A stretch of 51,253 bases of DNA from a virus. The stretch lies in IMG/VR virus record IMGVR_UViG_3300031603_000005, positions 1 to 51,253 of that record; one strand, given 5' to 3'. A program made the translations under genes and the position numbers. Below are positions 7,701 to 15,096 of this stretch, in pieces (position 1 is the stretch's first letter; each line of letters begins with the position of its first letter). The notes below the pieces were generated by a model. The model had not been told where the DNA came from and ran no database searches. It worked only from the letters and a program-made list of their open reading frames with translations.

Positions 7701-7831
7701 TTTTTACCCGCATTAAAGTTTTTTCAATTACTATCACATATATCACAATCAAAATTCATCGTTTTATCCTTTTCTGAATAGTCTATTGTCATATTTTAAC
7801 CTGTTTTAAATTAACTTTTAAAATATATTAT
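7701..7831 (-). other. AT-rich 131-bp gap with a possible 22-aa micro-ORF
   Basis: The gap contains a frame from ATG at 7792 to TGA at 7724, whose 22-residue product ends in a single CDICDSN knuckle. No good ribosome site precedes it. I see no clear promoter or terminator. Confidence 0.3.
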
Positions 7832-8050
7832 TCAAACGCTATCTTTCAAAAATAAATAAACACATTCTGATATATACCAGGAATCCATCCCCTGCGCCTC
7901 TAGATCTGCTAAAAAAGATTTATAGGTAGTCTTTGTGTAATTAACACTCTTTTCAATATAACGCCCGTAAAACTGCCTTAAAGACGTTCTTTCATCTGCC
8001 AGTATATTTTTAAATTCTTCAATTAAACCGCTGTTTACTTGTTTATTCAT
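7832..8050 (-). CDS. Small helical protein (72 aa)
   Basis: The ATG at 8050 overlaps the stop of the previous gene as ATGA and is preceded by a GAG site, which favours it over a start at 8089. The product is predicted to be helical, with aromatic-rich repeats (FYGRYIEKSVNYTKTTYKSFL). Its pattern resembles the product of 12936-13124, and both may be related helical proteins. Function unknown. Confidence 0.55.
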   Translation of the reverse strand: MNKQVNSGLIEEFKNILADERTSLRQFYGRYIEKSVNYTKTTYKSFLADLEAQGMDSWYISECVYLFLKDSV

Positions 8051-8250
8051 ATTTTGAATCTCAAGAGATCTCGGTGTTCTGGAAAACATTCAACATATGC
8101 GATTAAAGCCATGTTCCATGCGCTTGCCTGGGCTGAATATTTATAAGAAACTGAAAAATCGTGGTTTAATTCCATTTTGTACGAAGACGCTGATGAATTA
8201 AACACCAACCTTGCTATATCATTGATTTTATCTTTCGTTTTGTCTTTCAT
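8047..8250 (-). CDS. Hypothetical protein (67 aa)
   Basis: A small mixed alpha/beta protein with a basic N-terminus (MKDKTKDKINDIARLVF) and an Ala-rich helix (SAWNMALIAYVECF). The ribosome site is weak. It is coupled by ATGA to the next gene. No family recognised. Confidence 0.5.
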   Translation of the reverse strand: MKDKTKDKINDIARLVFNSSASSYKMELNHDFSVSYKYSAQASAWNMALIAYVECFPEHRDLLRFKI

Positions 8251-8289
8251 AATTTTTTATTCATTTTAGATATAAATTAAATTGTTTAT

Positions 8290-8487
8290 TCAAAATTTGG
8301 TAAAACAATATTTGCATGCAGCGGGGATACTATAATGTCCTGAAATATTTACTCTATCCCCAAGGAAAACATGTGGGTCCTGTTTCTCGAAATCAGAATA
8401 TTTCCTGTATTTTCCGCAATATTGACACCGGAAGTTTCCGTTTTTATCACGAATTGACAATTCCTGCATGTATGATAATTTGCTCAT
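8290..8487 (-). CDS. Small zinc-finger protein (65 aa)
   Basis: Two paired cysteines, CQYCGKYR at about residues 21-28 and CKYCFTKF at the very C-terminus, give a four-cysteine zinc site. The ATG at 8487 overlaps the previous stop. The same two-knuckle layout occurs in its upstream neighbour, so the two may be a diverged pair. Confidence 0.6.
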   Translation of the reverse strand: MSKLSYMQELSIRDKNGNFRCQYCGKYRKYSDFEKQDPHVFLGDRVNISGHYSIPAACKYCFTKF

Positions 8488-8834
8488 AGTTTCTTCCGGT
8501 TAGATTTCTTCCAATCGTCATTCAGATCATACGGGTTAATCCTTTTCGGCAACGCCATGAATTCAGCAAAAGTTCCATTAATTAAGACATCTTTCATCTT
8601 GTCCATCGGGATCGGCTTTGATGTTTTTCTCTTGTCAACTTCGACAGGAATGTAAGGACTAGACTGACTGTTATTTTTAATTTTTTGACAGACTTTGCAA
8701 TATCCGGGCAGTCCTCTTGCTGTTTTAGTCCCAGGAGGTTTAAGCCAAATGTCAAACCATCCCTTACATTCCGGGCACCACTTTTGCCAGTGCAGATTAT
8801 TGACCATGATTGATTTTTTTGCTGGTTCTGTCAT
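8484..8834 (-). CDS. Zinc-finger protein (about 116 aa)
   Basis: A four-cysteine zinc site is formed by CPECKGWFDIW and CKVCQKIKN, followed by a basic linker and a C-terminal helical part (DVLINGTFAEFMALPKRINPYDL). The start is uncertain. An ATG at 8903 would overlap a plausible small gene in another frame. I prefer the ATG at 8834, close after GGAG. It probably binds nucleic acid. Unassigned. Confidence 0.55.
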   Translation of the reverse strand: MTEPAKKSIMVNNLHWQKWCPECKGWFDIWLKPPGTKTARGLPGYCKVCQKIKNNSQSSPYIPVEVDKRKTSKPIPMDKMKDVLINGTFAEFMALPKRINPYDLNDDWKKSNRKKL

Positions 8835-8844
8835 AACTCCGAAT

Positions 8845-9000
8845 TCACTCAATTTTTCTCCTTTTTGGTATTCCGTGGATTCCATATTTTTTAAATTCAT
8901 CAATGTCTTTTTTTGTGGCGTTCCAGGCTATTAGTTTGGAATCAGGGAATAGTTTTTGTATTGCTTTGATTTGTTTTAATGAGTTTTTCAATTTTAACAC
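8845..9000 (-). CDS. Possible small basic protein (51 aa, GTG start)
   Basis: A frame from GTG at 9000 to TGA at 8845 encodes a Lys-rich product containing KAIQKLFPDSKLIAWN and a C-terminal YGIHGIPKRRK. The composition looks protein-like and it fills an otherwise empty gap, but no ribosome site is visible and the start codon is non-ATG. Confidence 0.35.
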   Translation of the reverse strand: MLKLKNSLKQIKAIQKLFPDSKLIAWNATKKDIDEFKKYGIHGIPKRRKIE

Positions 9001-9009
9001 TCAATTATA

Positions 9010-9204
9010 TTATTTTTTGTTCTCAGGAATGTGAACACTTTTAAATTCAATTTCATCGTTTCGATTAAATAAATAAGCTGCGCCGCAAGACGTGCATTGC
9101 CATTTCATATAAGCCAATTTGCCGTCCATAAAAATTAAATCATTTTCAGTGTCTTCGAGTGCAAAATTATTGCAGTTTGGGCAGAAACTTAAAGCGTCTT
9201 TCAT
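9010..9204 (-). CDS. Small zinc-ribbon protein (64 aa)
   Basis: A classic four-cysteine ribbon, with CPNCNN at residue 8 and CTSCGAAYLF near 37, connected by an acidic loop. The C-terminus is charged. It probably contacts nucleic acid or an RNA polymerase subunit; the exact partner is unknown. It is one of a run of small zinc proteins at 8.3-9.6 kb. Confidence 0.65.
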   Translation of the reverse strand: MKDALSFCPNCNNFALEDTENDLIFMDGKLAYMKWQCTSCGAAYLFNRNDEIEFKSVHIPENKK

Positions 9205-9240
9205 GTTGTTTCCATTTTTTAATCTGTTTTAAAAAATTAC

Positions 9241-9567
9241 TCATACTAACCAAGTCTCGACGATAGCCATAAGCCATTTGTTTTCCCAGTCTTTAATATA
9301 TTTCTTTTCTGGCAAATTTGACATCTCCTCGCCACATTTATGATGTGCCCACGTTGACAAGCGATCATCAACTTTTCTTCCCATCCCCTTTCCGTATTTC
9401 AATTTTAAATACGGTATTTCACAATGGTGAAAGTAGCAGGTCCCATCATTCGGAGCACCACAAAACCGGCAGTATTCATCTTTTGGCTTTTCAATTTTAT
9501 GGACTCTTGAACGTGTATTTATGATCTTGGCATGTTTGGTTTTTTTACCAGGTTTTTCATATTTCAC
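9241..9567 (-). CDS. Treble-clef/HNH-like hypothetical protein (108 aa)
   Basis: The basic N-terminus leads into CRFCGAPNDGTCYFHHCE near residue 33, and a second metal-ligand cluster WAHHKCGEEM appears near residue 73. The spacing recalls phage recombination-associated treble-clef nucleases of the NinG/DUF968 type, but I cannot confirm a catalytic HNH. It is positioned just after the RHH gene, in the early block. Confidence 0.5.
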   Translation of the reverse strand: MKYEKPGKKTKHAKIINTRSRVHKIEKPKDEYCRFCGAPNDGTCYFHHCEIPYLKLKYGKGMGRKVDDRLSTWAHHKCGEEMSNLPEKKYIKDWENKWLMAIVETWLV

Positions 9568-9585
9568 AGCTCTAAATACTCCTTT

Positions 9586-9792
9586 TCAAGTTTTTTCAGT
9601 TCTGTCATTTTTTCTCATCTTTGATTCAGCATATTTTTCCAAGTCTCCGATAAAATCCTCCTTTATTGCGAGATCGAATAAAATGCAGCTCGTTATGTAT
9701 TCGCTCATGTTCTGATTGTCAATGACCGCCGCTGTTTTAACTCTTTTCTTAAACGCAGGCGATACCTTGACTATTATTTGATCTGTTTTCAT
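9586..9792 (-). CDS. Ribbon-helix-helix DNA-binding protein (68 aa)
   Basis: The N-terminus reads as a beta-strand (QIIVKVSPAFKKRVK) followed by two helices (AAVIDNQNMSEYITSCIL). This is the Arc/MetJ ribbon-helix-helix layout used by antitoxins and phage regulators. No toxin-like neighbour is apparent, so a role as an autoregulated repressor is more likely. An upstream TTGACG with a poor -10 is the only promoter trace. Confidence 0.65.
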   Translation of the reverse strand: MKTDQIIVKVSPAFKKRVKTAAVIDNQNMSEYITSCILFDLAIKEDFIGDLEKYAESKMRKNDRTEKT

Positions 9793-9837
9793 GTTATTAC
9801 CTTAATGTATTTTTTGTTACTACGTCAAGCAAATATT

Positions 9838-10275
9838 TCACCCAAATTCTAAAATACGCATCACGTACGATTGAAAAACACTTTCTTTCATCCCTGGAAT
9901 CAAAACATTTAGATTGGCAAGGATGTAATCAACAAACTCTGAAAATAGCTTTTTGAACGCGATCTCAGACATGTTTTTAAAAGCGATTGATTTAGGGAAC
10001 TGTTCGACTTCACCTTTAAAATTGACCCCGACATCAACATTTCCAAGGTCAATCTGGATTAATTTTATTAAGAAATGCGCTGATTTCCATTGCATATTGT
10101 TTTGTACCACGATGTTAACCATTTTAAAAAAGGCTTTATGATTTGAATACTTCCGATCTTTCCAAGGTACTATTTCAAACTTTTGGCCGATTTCAAAACT
10201 GTTAAAAAGTTGCTGGCAATTCTCATCTGTTGGAATTGCCGCGCCGGGGATTTTTTCCAAAAATAGTTTATCCAT
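9838..10275 (-). CDS. DUF1367-like phage protein (145 aa)
   Basis: Residues 39-63 contain the family's typical WKDRKYSNHKAFFKMVNIV segment, and the following parts include a helical WKSAHFLIKLIQIDLG stretch. DUF1367 proteins are found in lambdoid-type recombination or replication regions; their biochemical role is unknown. The start at 10275 overlaps the stop of the preceding coiled-coil gene as TAATG. The longer frame to 10371 is the neighbour's shadow. Confidence 0.6.
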   Translation of the reverse strand: MDKLFLEKIPGAAIPTDENCQQLFNSFEIGQKFEIVPWKDRKYSNHKAFFKMVNIVVQNNMQWKSAHFLIKLIQIDLGNVDVGVNFKGEVEQFPKSIAFKNMSEIAFKKLFSEFVDYILANLNVLIPGMKESVFQSYVMRILEFG

Positions 10276-11294
10276 TAGTAATTGATCGAAACATTTTTGA
10301 TTTTTTTCTGAATGATTGCAATTATAATTTGCTTTGCAACATCTTCTTTTATCCCCAAATTTATAATACAATTTAGAGATTCGTTGTTGACTTTTTTCTG
10401 GTGGTCCTGGTCAGCCGCTTTTTTATCAGATTCAATTTTTTCTAAACGTTCTTTTTCAACCCTATCGAACTCAACCTTTTTTGCTTCGGCCTTTGCTGCA
10501 ATTTCAGCATTTTCAACCGCTCTCTGTTGGTCAATTTTCGCCTGTTGCTCTTTTGCAAGTGCAAATTTTTTGTCAAGTTCTGCCTTTTCTTTAACTCGCT
10601 CGGTTTCGGCTTCGGCTTTTTCCTGTTTTTCTCTCGCTTCTAATTCACGTTTTAAAATTGCCTGCTTTTCATCTTCGGCCTTTTTTTCAGTTTCGATTCT
10701 GGCATTATCGGCAGCTTCTTTTTGAAGTCGTTCTTCTCTGTCAATTCGCTCTTTTTCTACACGTTTTTTCTCTTCTTCGGCTTTCCGGTCTTCTTCCTGT
10801 TTTGCGAATTCAGCCTCTTTTTTTGCTACTTTTCTTTCACGGTTTATCAAATCATCGTCAATTACAGCTTGATCATAATCAGCGATATATTCAGCAAGTT
10901 TGGAAGCTTCATCTTCTCTGGCTTTTTCTTCAGCTTCCCATTTTGTCAGAGGTTCACGGTGTGCAGCTTTGAAATAATCCATTGAGTCCTTGAAATATTT
11001 TCTTACCACATCAACTTTTTTCGATTTTGCTTTCCAATCATCCGTCAAGCTTTTTCCAAGCCCATCGAATTTAGTTTTAGCCCTGGCCACACTTGCGGCA
11101 CTTGATTTCAATATGTCCCTGTCCTTTTTAACTGACATATCTAAATCAGCGGGTGCATTTTCTTCAGCCTTCTTTTTTACATCATCAAGTAGTCCGGCAA
11201 CATTTCCTTCAGTGTAAATTTGTAAAACCGTTTGATTGTCGATGTTGATTAAGTCGGTTTCAATTTTTCCGGGTTCAGTTTCTTCTCGTCTCAT
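10275..11294 (-). CDS. Long coiled-coil protein of the recombination block (339 aa)
   Basis: The N-terminal 100 residues are mixed, and residues about 110-310 form an almost continuous charged coiled coil rich in Glu, Lys and Ala. A short folded tail ends at residue 339. Proteins of this layout lie beside the annealing protein and exonuclease of many phages (DUF1351-like). Here it is coupled by ATGA to the YqaJ gene upstream and by TAATG to the DUF1367-like gene downstream. It may organise recombination complexes; that is inferred from position. Confidence 0.65.
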   Translation of the reverse strand: MRREETEPGKIETDLINIDNQTVLQIYTEGNVAGLLDDVKKKAEENAPADLDMSVKKDRDILKSSAASVARAKTKFDGLGKSLTDDWKAKSKKVDVVRKYFKDSMDYFKAAHREPLTKWEAEEKAREDEASKLAEYIADYDQAVIDDDLINRERKVAKKEAEFAKQEEDRKAEEEKKRVEKERIDREERLQKEAADNARIETEKKAEDEKQAILKRELEAREKQEKAEAETERVKEKAELDKKFALAKEQQAKIDQQRAVENAEIAAKAEAKKVEFDRVEKERLEKIESDKKAADQDHQKKVNNESLNCIINLGIKEDVAKQIIIAIIQKKIKNVSINY

Positions 11295-11896
11295 GATTGC
11301 TCCGATAGATTTTTAATTTTAGCCTCAATTTCTTTGATCATTTCCTCACCTGCTGAAAAACCAGCAAGTAGTTTTGAGAACTTTTCTTTGTCTGGAAGCT
11401 GCCTAACGATTATTAATGACTCATCGAAATTAGGGTTGTAAAATACAAGATCATTCCATTCTTTTTCGCACACAAGAAGCTGCATTTGAGCCTGCCAGAC
11501 ATATTTAGTATCGACTTTACCGCCCAACATAAGATCAAAATAGCCTTTATCCGCTAAACATTTTATCTCTGCCATACCTTCATTACCAACAAATAAATCA
11601 GGAGAAACGCCAACAAATTCACTATAAACAGCAAATCCTATTTTTCTCACTTCGTACCCGGTTTCCATCTGATACATAAACGCCGCTGAATCTTCGAGAT
11701 CATTTCCTCGATCTGTGTGGACGTTACTAAATCTTTCCGGCTCTGCATTGCTGTAATATTCCTGCATTAATTGATTTGTGTAAGTTACAAGCCCTTTACC
11801 ATTTGCGCCTATTGCCTGGGCATGGCTGGCAGTCATTTTCTTCTCACGCAAAGTAAACCATTCGTCAGAAAGTTGCTCAACATTAACTATCTGCAT
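11291..11896 (-). CDS. YqaJ/lambda-exonuclease-family nuclease
   Basis: A processive 5'-3' dsDNA exonuclease that makes the 3' overhang for the annealing protein. The family features are visible: SDEWFTLREKKMTASHAQAI at the N-terminus, RGNDLEDSAAFMYQM (metal Glu), SPDLFVG (metal Asp), and AEIKCLADKGYFDLM (the ExK motif). The start is ATG 11896, after AAGGAG and seven bases, overlapping the ERF gene by 14 bases. A longer frame to 11986 is only the ERF shadow. It works with ERF as a two-component recombinase. Confidence 0.85.
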   Translation of the reverse strand: MQIVNVEQLSDEWFTLREKKMTASHAQAIGANGKGLVTYTNQLMQEYYSNAEPERFSNVHTDRGNDLEDSAAFMYQMETGYEVRKIGFAVYSEFVGVSPDLFVGNEGMAEIKCLADKGYFDLMLGGKVDTKYVWQAQMQLLVCEKEWNDLVFYNPNFDESLIIVRQLPDKEKFSKLLAGFSAGEEMIKEIEAKIKNLSEQS

Positions 11897-12593
11897 TTGC
11901 CAGCTCCTTAACAATTTCTTCCTTTCTTGCTGCCAATGCTTTTGTGAACTCTTTTTTCGACTTCCCGACTTTGCCAATATTAGCATTGTAATATTTAGTC
12001 AGATCAGGAACAGTTTTCAGAAGTGATATTTCTTCTTTGACTTTCTCAAGCAACAAATCGCTGTCTGATCCTTTTCCATCATCATCTTGATCATGTGCTG
12101 CTAATCCGGTCAATGCAAGCAATGTGTACCGCTGCAAATAAGTGATCGCTGACCCTATCGCCTGAATTGCATTTTTGCCGCCTGAGTTATCTGCTTCAGA
12201 TTTCAAAGATGTACTTTCGGAATATCCTAAAATATGGGTTACTGTGCAGGTGACTTGTATCCCGTTTGTTTGATCAGTTTTCCATGAAGCAGTTAACCCA
12301 TGATCTGCCAATGCGCTATTAATGATCTCTGTAATTTTTCCAAGGCTCGCATGACTATATTTTGTTTGACCATAGGCAACGTCCTTGTCCTTGTAGAGAG
12401 AAGGTGGATTTTTTTTAAACTCTGACATAGCTGAATGATAAGCTTTTCTTGCCTGATTTGACTCGTATCGTTCCTGCAATTCCATCATTTTTTCGAGATT
12501 CGCCAAGTCTCCACCATCTTTTAGAAACTGGCTTGCGTAGTCCATTGGGCTGGTTTCTTTCCTGGCTACTATTTCATCTTGTTTTTCCATCAT
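11883..12593 (-). CDS. erf: ERF-family single-strand annealing protein
   Basis: ERF proteins anneal complementary single strands and promote circularisation and recombination of phage DNA. The core motifs are seen: ESNQARKAYHSAMSEFKKNP, then YSHASLGKITEIINSAL, and NAIQAIGSAITYLQRYTLLAL. The C-terminal region is acidic and less conserved, as usual. The 236-residue length is normal. AGGA precedes the ATG. The exonuclease lies immediately downstream, overlapping. Confidence 0.88.
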   Translation of the reverse strand: MMEKQDEIVARKETSPMDYASQFLKDGGDLANLEKMMELQERYESNQARKAYHSAMSEFKKNPPSLYKDKDVAYGQTKYSHASLGKITEIINSALADHGLTASWKTDQTNGIQVTCTVTHILGYSESTSLKSEADNSGGKNAIQAIGSAITYLQRYTLLALTGLAAHDQDDDGKGSDSDLLLEKVKEEISLLKTVPDLTKYYNANIGKVGKSKKEFTKALAARKEEIVKELANADS

Positions 12594-12619
12594 TTGTCCT
12601 ATATTATAAAATTTCAGTG

Positions 12620-12730
12620 TTAAAAATTAGCTTCGGAGCTGTTCGGGTTTCGGAGCTTTTTTATTGTCTCGATAACTGTTGAAATTATCATGACCAGTAT
12701 TAAGACAAATATTTTTGGAATGTCAGACAT
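12620..12730 (-). CDS. Single-helix membrane micro-protein (36 aa)
   Basis: The frame from ATG 12730 to TAA 12620 encodes 36 residues: a hydrophobic stretch (IFVLILVMIISTVIETI) followed by a short basic-polar tail. It lies in the gap before the ERF gene. The frame contains two direct TTCGGAGCT repeats near its C-terminus. Its translation is plausible but unproven, and its role is unknown. Confidence 0.5.
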   Translation of the reverse strand: MSDIPKIFVLILVMIISTVIETIKKLRNPNSSEANF

Positions 12731-12738
12731 AAATACCT

Positions 12739-12939
12739 TTATTGAAAGTTTAAGTTTACCCCTCCGTAGTACATGCCACCTGTATTTAATTTTACAGCGA
12801 TTGGAGTATAACTCTCAAAGTCAGTTTGTTCATAAACCGTGATTGTGCCACCTCTAACAGCATATTCTTCAATCGCTTTTTCGATCTCTGCACTTGTTGA
12901 TTGTGGTCCCTGTTTTCTTTTTCTGACAAAGTTTTTCAT
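12739..12939 (-). CDS. Hypothetical small basic protein (66 aa)
   Basis: A basic N-terminus (MKNFVRKRKQGPQ) precedes a predicted beta-rich domain (GGTITVYEQTDFESYTPIAV). It overlaps the previous gene by four bases. No family recognised. Confidence 0.5.
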   Translation of the reverse strand: MKNFVRKRKQGPQSTSAEIEKAIEEYAVRGGTITVYEQTDFESYTPIAVKLNTGGMYYGGVNLNFQ

Positions 12940-13124
12940 TTTCCCTCTAAAAAATTGTTGATAGCTTTTGAAACGTCTGCTCTCATTGCAGCATCTTTGT
13001 TCAACATATTCATAAAATGCTGGTAAGTGATTTCTATCTGGTCTTTGATGTATCTACGCCAGAACCATTTGAAATTCCTTTCCAGCTCTGAACTTTCAAG
13101 TTTATCCTTAAGTGCTTTTTTCAT
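12936..13124 (-). CDS. Small helical protein (62 aa)
   Basis: A predicted all-helical protein with an aromatic-rich middle (FKWFWRRYIKDQIEITYQHF) and a charged N-terminus. The layout resembles the 7832-8050 product. It is the first gene after the promoter at 13165-13194, so it may be a small early regulator. Function unknown. Confidence 0.5.
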   Translation of the reverse strand: MKKALKDKLESSELERNFKWFWRRYIKDQIEITYQHFMNMLNKDAAMRADVSKAINNFLEGK

Positions 13125-13164
13125 TTCTCCTTTTTGTTTTAGTTTGATTCTCAGTTGTTGATTA

Positions 13165-13194
13165 ATAATAGTATGATTTGATAATAAAAGTCAA
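13165..13194 (-). promoter_or_regulatory. Predicted early promoter
   Basis: Minus-strand TTGACT (13194-13189), an 18-base spacer and TATTAT (13170-13165), directly upstream of the 12936-13124 gene. The TTGACTT form of the -35 is shared with the promoters at 7348 and 14662. Confidence 0.55.
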
Positions 13195-13209
13195 GGTTTA
13201 TTTTTAAAC

Positions 13210-13836
13210 CTATTTTAATTTACTTTGGTTCTTTGAGAGGATTTCAGCAATATCAATCATCCGGTCATGCAGTCCACAATGATCGAGTCCTAAAATTTCT
13301 GGGTTTAGTTCGAGGTATTTGAAAACTTCTATGAAATGCTTAATGACTCCTTGATTTTGAAGTCTGAAAGAATCTGAAACAAGTCTCTGGATTCCTTTTT
13401 TTGAATCTAAATAGAAATCTACTTTTTTAACATCTCCATTTGTCATCGTTTGGTCGTGAACAAAATCAGGGAATTCTTTTTTGTAAAGTAATACGGTTTC
13501 TGCTGCTTCTTCTGAAATTCTGAATAGATTTATTGATGAAATGTACTTTTCGACAAAATCGCGGTGTAAAACGAGTATGCGCCTGTCTCTCGCGTTACCT
13601 GTTGTCAGATGACAACAGCCGAACCTTTTTTTTATCTTTCTGTACTGAGTTCCGTAATCAATACCCATCCCAGAAACCATAGATTTAGCTCCTATGTAGG
13701 CATTTTCAGGGCTTGCAGCGAATTGGGTTTTATACTTTCCCTTGAATGGTTCTGACCAAAAATTGAAGGTAGGTTTGTCTTTTATCGGGGTACCATTTTT
13801 TAACTTTTCAAGTGTTTCAAGAATCATATCTTGCAT
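13210..13836 (-). CDS. P22 antirepressor (Ant N-domain)-like protein
   Basis: Residues about 47-105 match the P22_AR_N layout: YIGAKSMVSGMGIDYGTQYR, then a basic KKRFGCC segment and VLHRDFVEKYISSIN. In P22-like phages, such proteins bind repressors and trigger lytic growth. Here no CI repressor gene is seen, so the role may be different, for example a general DNA-binding regulator. The C-terminal half is helical and of unknown type. It is preceded by the early block's first genes. Confidence 0.6.
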   Translation of the reverse strand: MQDMILETLEKLKNGTPIKDKPTFNFWSEPFKGKYKTQFAASPENAYIGAKSMVSGMGIDYGTQYRKIKKRFGCCHLTTGNARDRRILVLHRDFVEKYISSINLFRISEEAAETVLLYKKEFPDFVHDQTMTNGDVKKVDFYLDSKKGIQRLVSDSFRLQNQGVIKHFIEVFKYLELNPEILGLDHCGLHDRMIDIAEILSKNQSKLK

Positions 13837-13847
13837 ATTTACACCCG

Positions 13848-14111
13848 TTAATTATTATTTAAAAATCCTTTTTTTATATTTGCAATGTGCATTCTAACAG
13901 CCCTTTCCTTTGATTTTTTATCCATTAGAGGATTTACGGAAACGGAACAACCATATTGACATGAACCGGGACCCCATTTTGTCAGTATCATTATATGCCC
14001 AAAATCATTAGTTTCTATAGAATGAAATGGGTTAAATGCTTCAATTTTACCTTCTTTGCTTATTTTTTCAAATAAGTCATTGACCTGATCTATTATTGAT
14101 TTTTCATTCAT
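13848..14111 (-). CDS. Hypothetical protein (87 aa)
   Basis: A small protein with a helical N-terminus (IDQVNDLFEKISKEG) and a beta-like middle with two cysteines (SCQYGCSVSVNP). The C-terminus is basic. The gene overlaps its upstream neighbour by eight bases. No family is recognised. Confidence 0.5.
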   Translation of the reverse strand: MNEKSIIDQVNDLFEKISKEGKIEAFNPFHSIETNDFGHIMILTKWGPGSCQYGCSVSVNPLMDKKSKERAVRMHIANIKKGFLNNN

Positions 14112-14385
14112 GATTTTCCGGGAATTTGGGTTTGATACTATTCCAAAATTCTTTTTGAGCTTCCCATATTTCGGAATGCTTTACAACGCTGGATACTATT
14201 TCATTGACAGTGCCATCCTGCTGAGATGGAACATGTATCCATTTTCGTTTACCTTTTTCTCGTGTAAATATAGCGTGTTTATAAATCAACTCTTTGTACC
14301 GTGCTGATTCAAGATAGAGATTAGTCTCGATTTTGACTTGTGAACCATCTTCTCTTTTTAGTATTTTTTCATGAAAATTATCCAT
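14104..14385 (-). CDS. Hypothetical protein (93 aa)
   Basis: A 93-residue protein, basic in the first half with a beta-strand pattern (GSQVKIETNLYLESARYKEL) and helical in the C-terminal half. It lies three bases after the stop of the upstream RHH gene and may be part of the same early regulatory unit. Function unknown. Confidence 0.5.
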   Translation of the reverse strand: MDNFHEKILKREDGSQVKIETNLYLESARYKELIYKHAIFTREKGKRKWIHVPSQQDGTVNEIVSSVVKHSEIWEAQKEFWNSIKPKFPENHE

Positions 14386-14387
14386 TA

Positions 14388-14558
14388 CTATTTACCTGTA
14401 ATTTCGTCAGGCTTGAAATTAGCCTTGAGTTTTTTAAGACCCAGATGGATTACATTTGACAATGTTCTGCTCTCGTTTTTAGCGATTTGAGCGAAGAAAT
14501 CAAATGTTTCTTGGTCTGTCATAGTCTGAACGTGTTTACTAAGTGCTTCTTTTTTCAT
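14388..14558 (-). CDS. Small Arc-like ribbon-helix-helix protein (56 aa)
   Basis: The frame from ATG 14558 to TAG 14388 encodes 56 residues. The segment TDQETFDFFAQIAKNESRTL and the following NVIHLGLKKL read as the two helices of an Arc-like fold. It is the first gene after the promoter at 14662-14690. A protein in this place is well suited to regulate the early promoter. Confidence 0.65.
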   Translation of the reverse strand: MKKEALSKHVQTMTDQETFDFFAQIAKNESRTLSNVIHLGLKKLKANFKPDEITGK

Positions 14559-14661
14559 GATTCCTTTGATATTTTTTAATTAAAGGATGTTGGATCCCAT
14601 TGGGTAGCTCTGAAAAACCAATTTAACCTCTGTGGGTTTGGTTTATCATTGCTGTGTATAT

Positions 14662-14690
14662 AATATATATCTTGTATATGTTTAAGTCAA
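14662..14690 (-). promoter_or_regulatory. Predicted early promoter at the late/early junction
   Basis: Minus-strand TTGACT (14690-14685), a 17-base spacer and TATATT (14667-14662). It begins immediately after the U-tract of the late terminator and is followed by an RHH gene, so it looks like the main start of the early block. Confidence 0.7.
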
Positions 14691-14691
14691 C

Positions 14692-14729
14692 AAAAAAATG
14701 CTTGCAGACTAAAAATAATCTACAAACAT
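14692..14729 (-). terminator. Rho-independent terminator ending the late block
   Basis: On the minus strand an 11-bp stem (two G-U pairs) forms between 14729-14719 and 14708-14698, with a 10-base loop, and is followed by a run of seven T. It lies 26 bases past the stop of the last late gene and one base before the early -35. Confidence 0.75.
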
Positions 14730-14754
14730 CTGTAAAACTTGACTATAAATATTC

Positions 14755-15096
14755 TTACGGTTCTTTTAATCTCCTCCATCCTTTCCACTGCTCTTGAACT
14801 CGGTTTAAAAGGTCGCTCCTCTTTTCTGACGCCGATTTATCCAAGTTTTTAGGATCTTCAGACGAATATGAACCCCTGTTTTTGTTGTAGAATGATGCGC
14901 TGTATTCAGCGTAGTTTATCATCCCATCGACGGTCAATTTATCACCATCAACGGCCAAGACAATATCATTGCCGTTGATTAGCATAAAATAATAAACAGT
15001 CCTTACAGGTGCTTTTTTTTTGAACGGATTCAGTGAAAACCCGAAAGCACTGGACGAAAATATCAAAAGTGAAATTATTAAGATTAGTTTTTTCAT
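14755..15096 (-). CDS. Exported protein with Sec signal peptide (113 aa)
   Basis: Residues 1-19 are a signal peptide (KK, hydrophobic core ILIISLLIFSS, and AFG cleavage site). The mature part starts with a basic segment (NPFKKKAPV) and a possible beta domain, then a charged helical tail with a WKGWRRL end. It is coupled by ATGA to the barrel-like gene and lies downstream of the DGR. A periplasmic role such as superinfection exclusion or envelope change is possible; I cannot assign it. Confidence 0.6.
   Translation of the reverse strand: MKKLILIISLLIFSSSAFGFSLNPFKKKAPVRTVYYFMLINGNDIVLAVDGDKLTVDGMINYAEYSASFYNKNRGSYSSEDPKNLDKSASEKRSDLLNRVQEQWKGWRRLKEP

Noticed and set aside
9793-9837. Promoter before the RHH gene
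   Set aside because: TTGACG is present but no -10 with fitting spacing is seen.
10312-10985. Plus-strand frames opposite the coiled-coil gene
   Set aside because: Their Phe/Ser-rich composition is the reverse complement of Glu/Lys codons; no motif or start signal.
12626-12660. TTCGGAGCT repeat as a terminator
   Set aside because: The copies are direct, not inverted, apart from a short AGCT symmetry; it also lies in a small coding frame.
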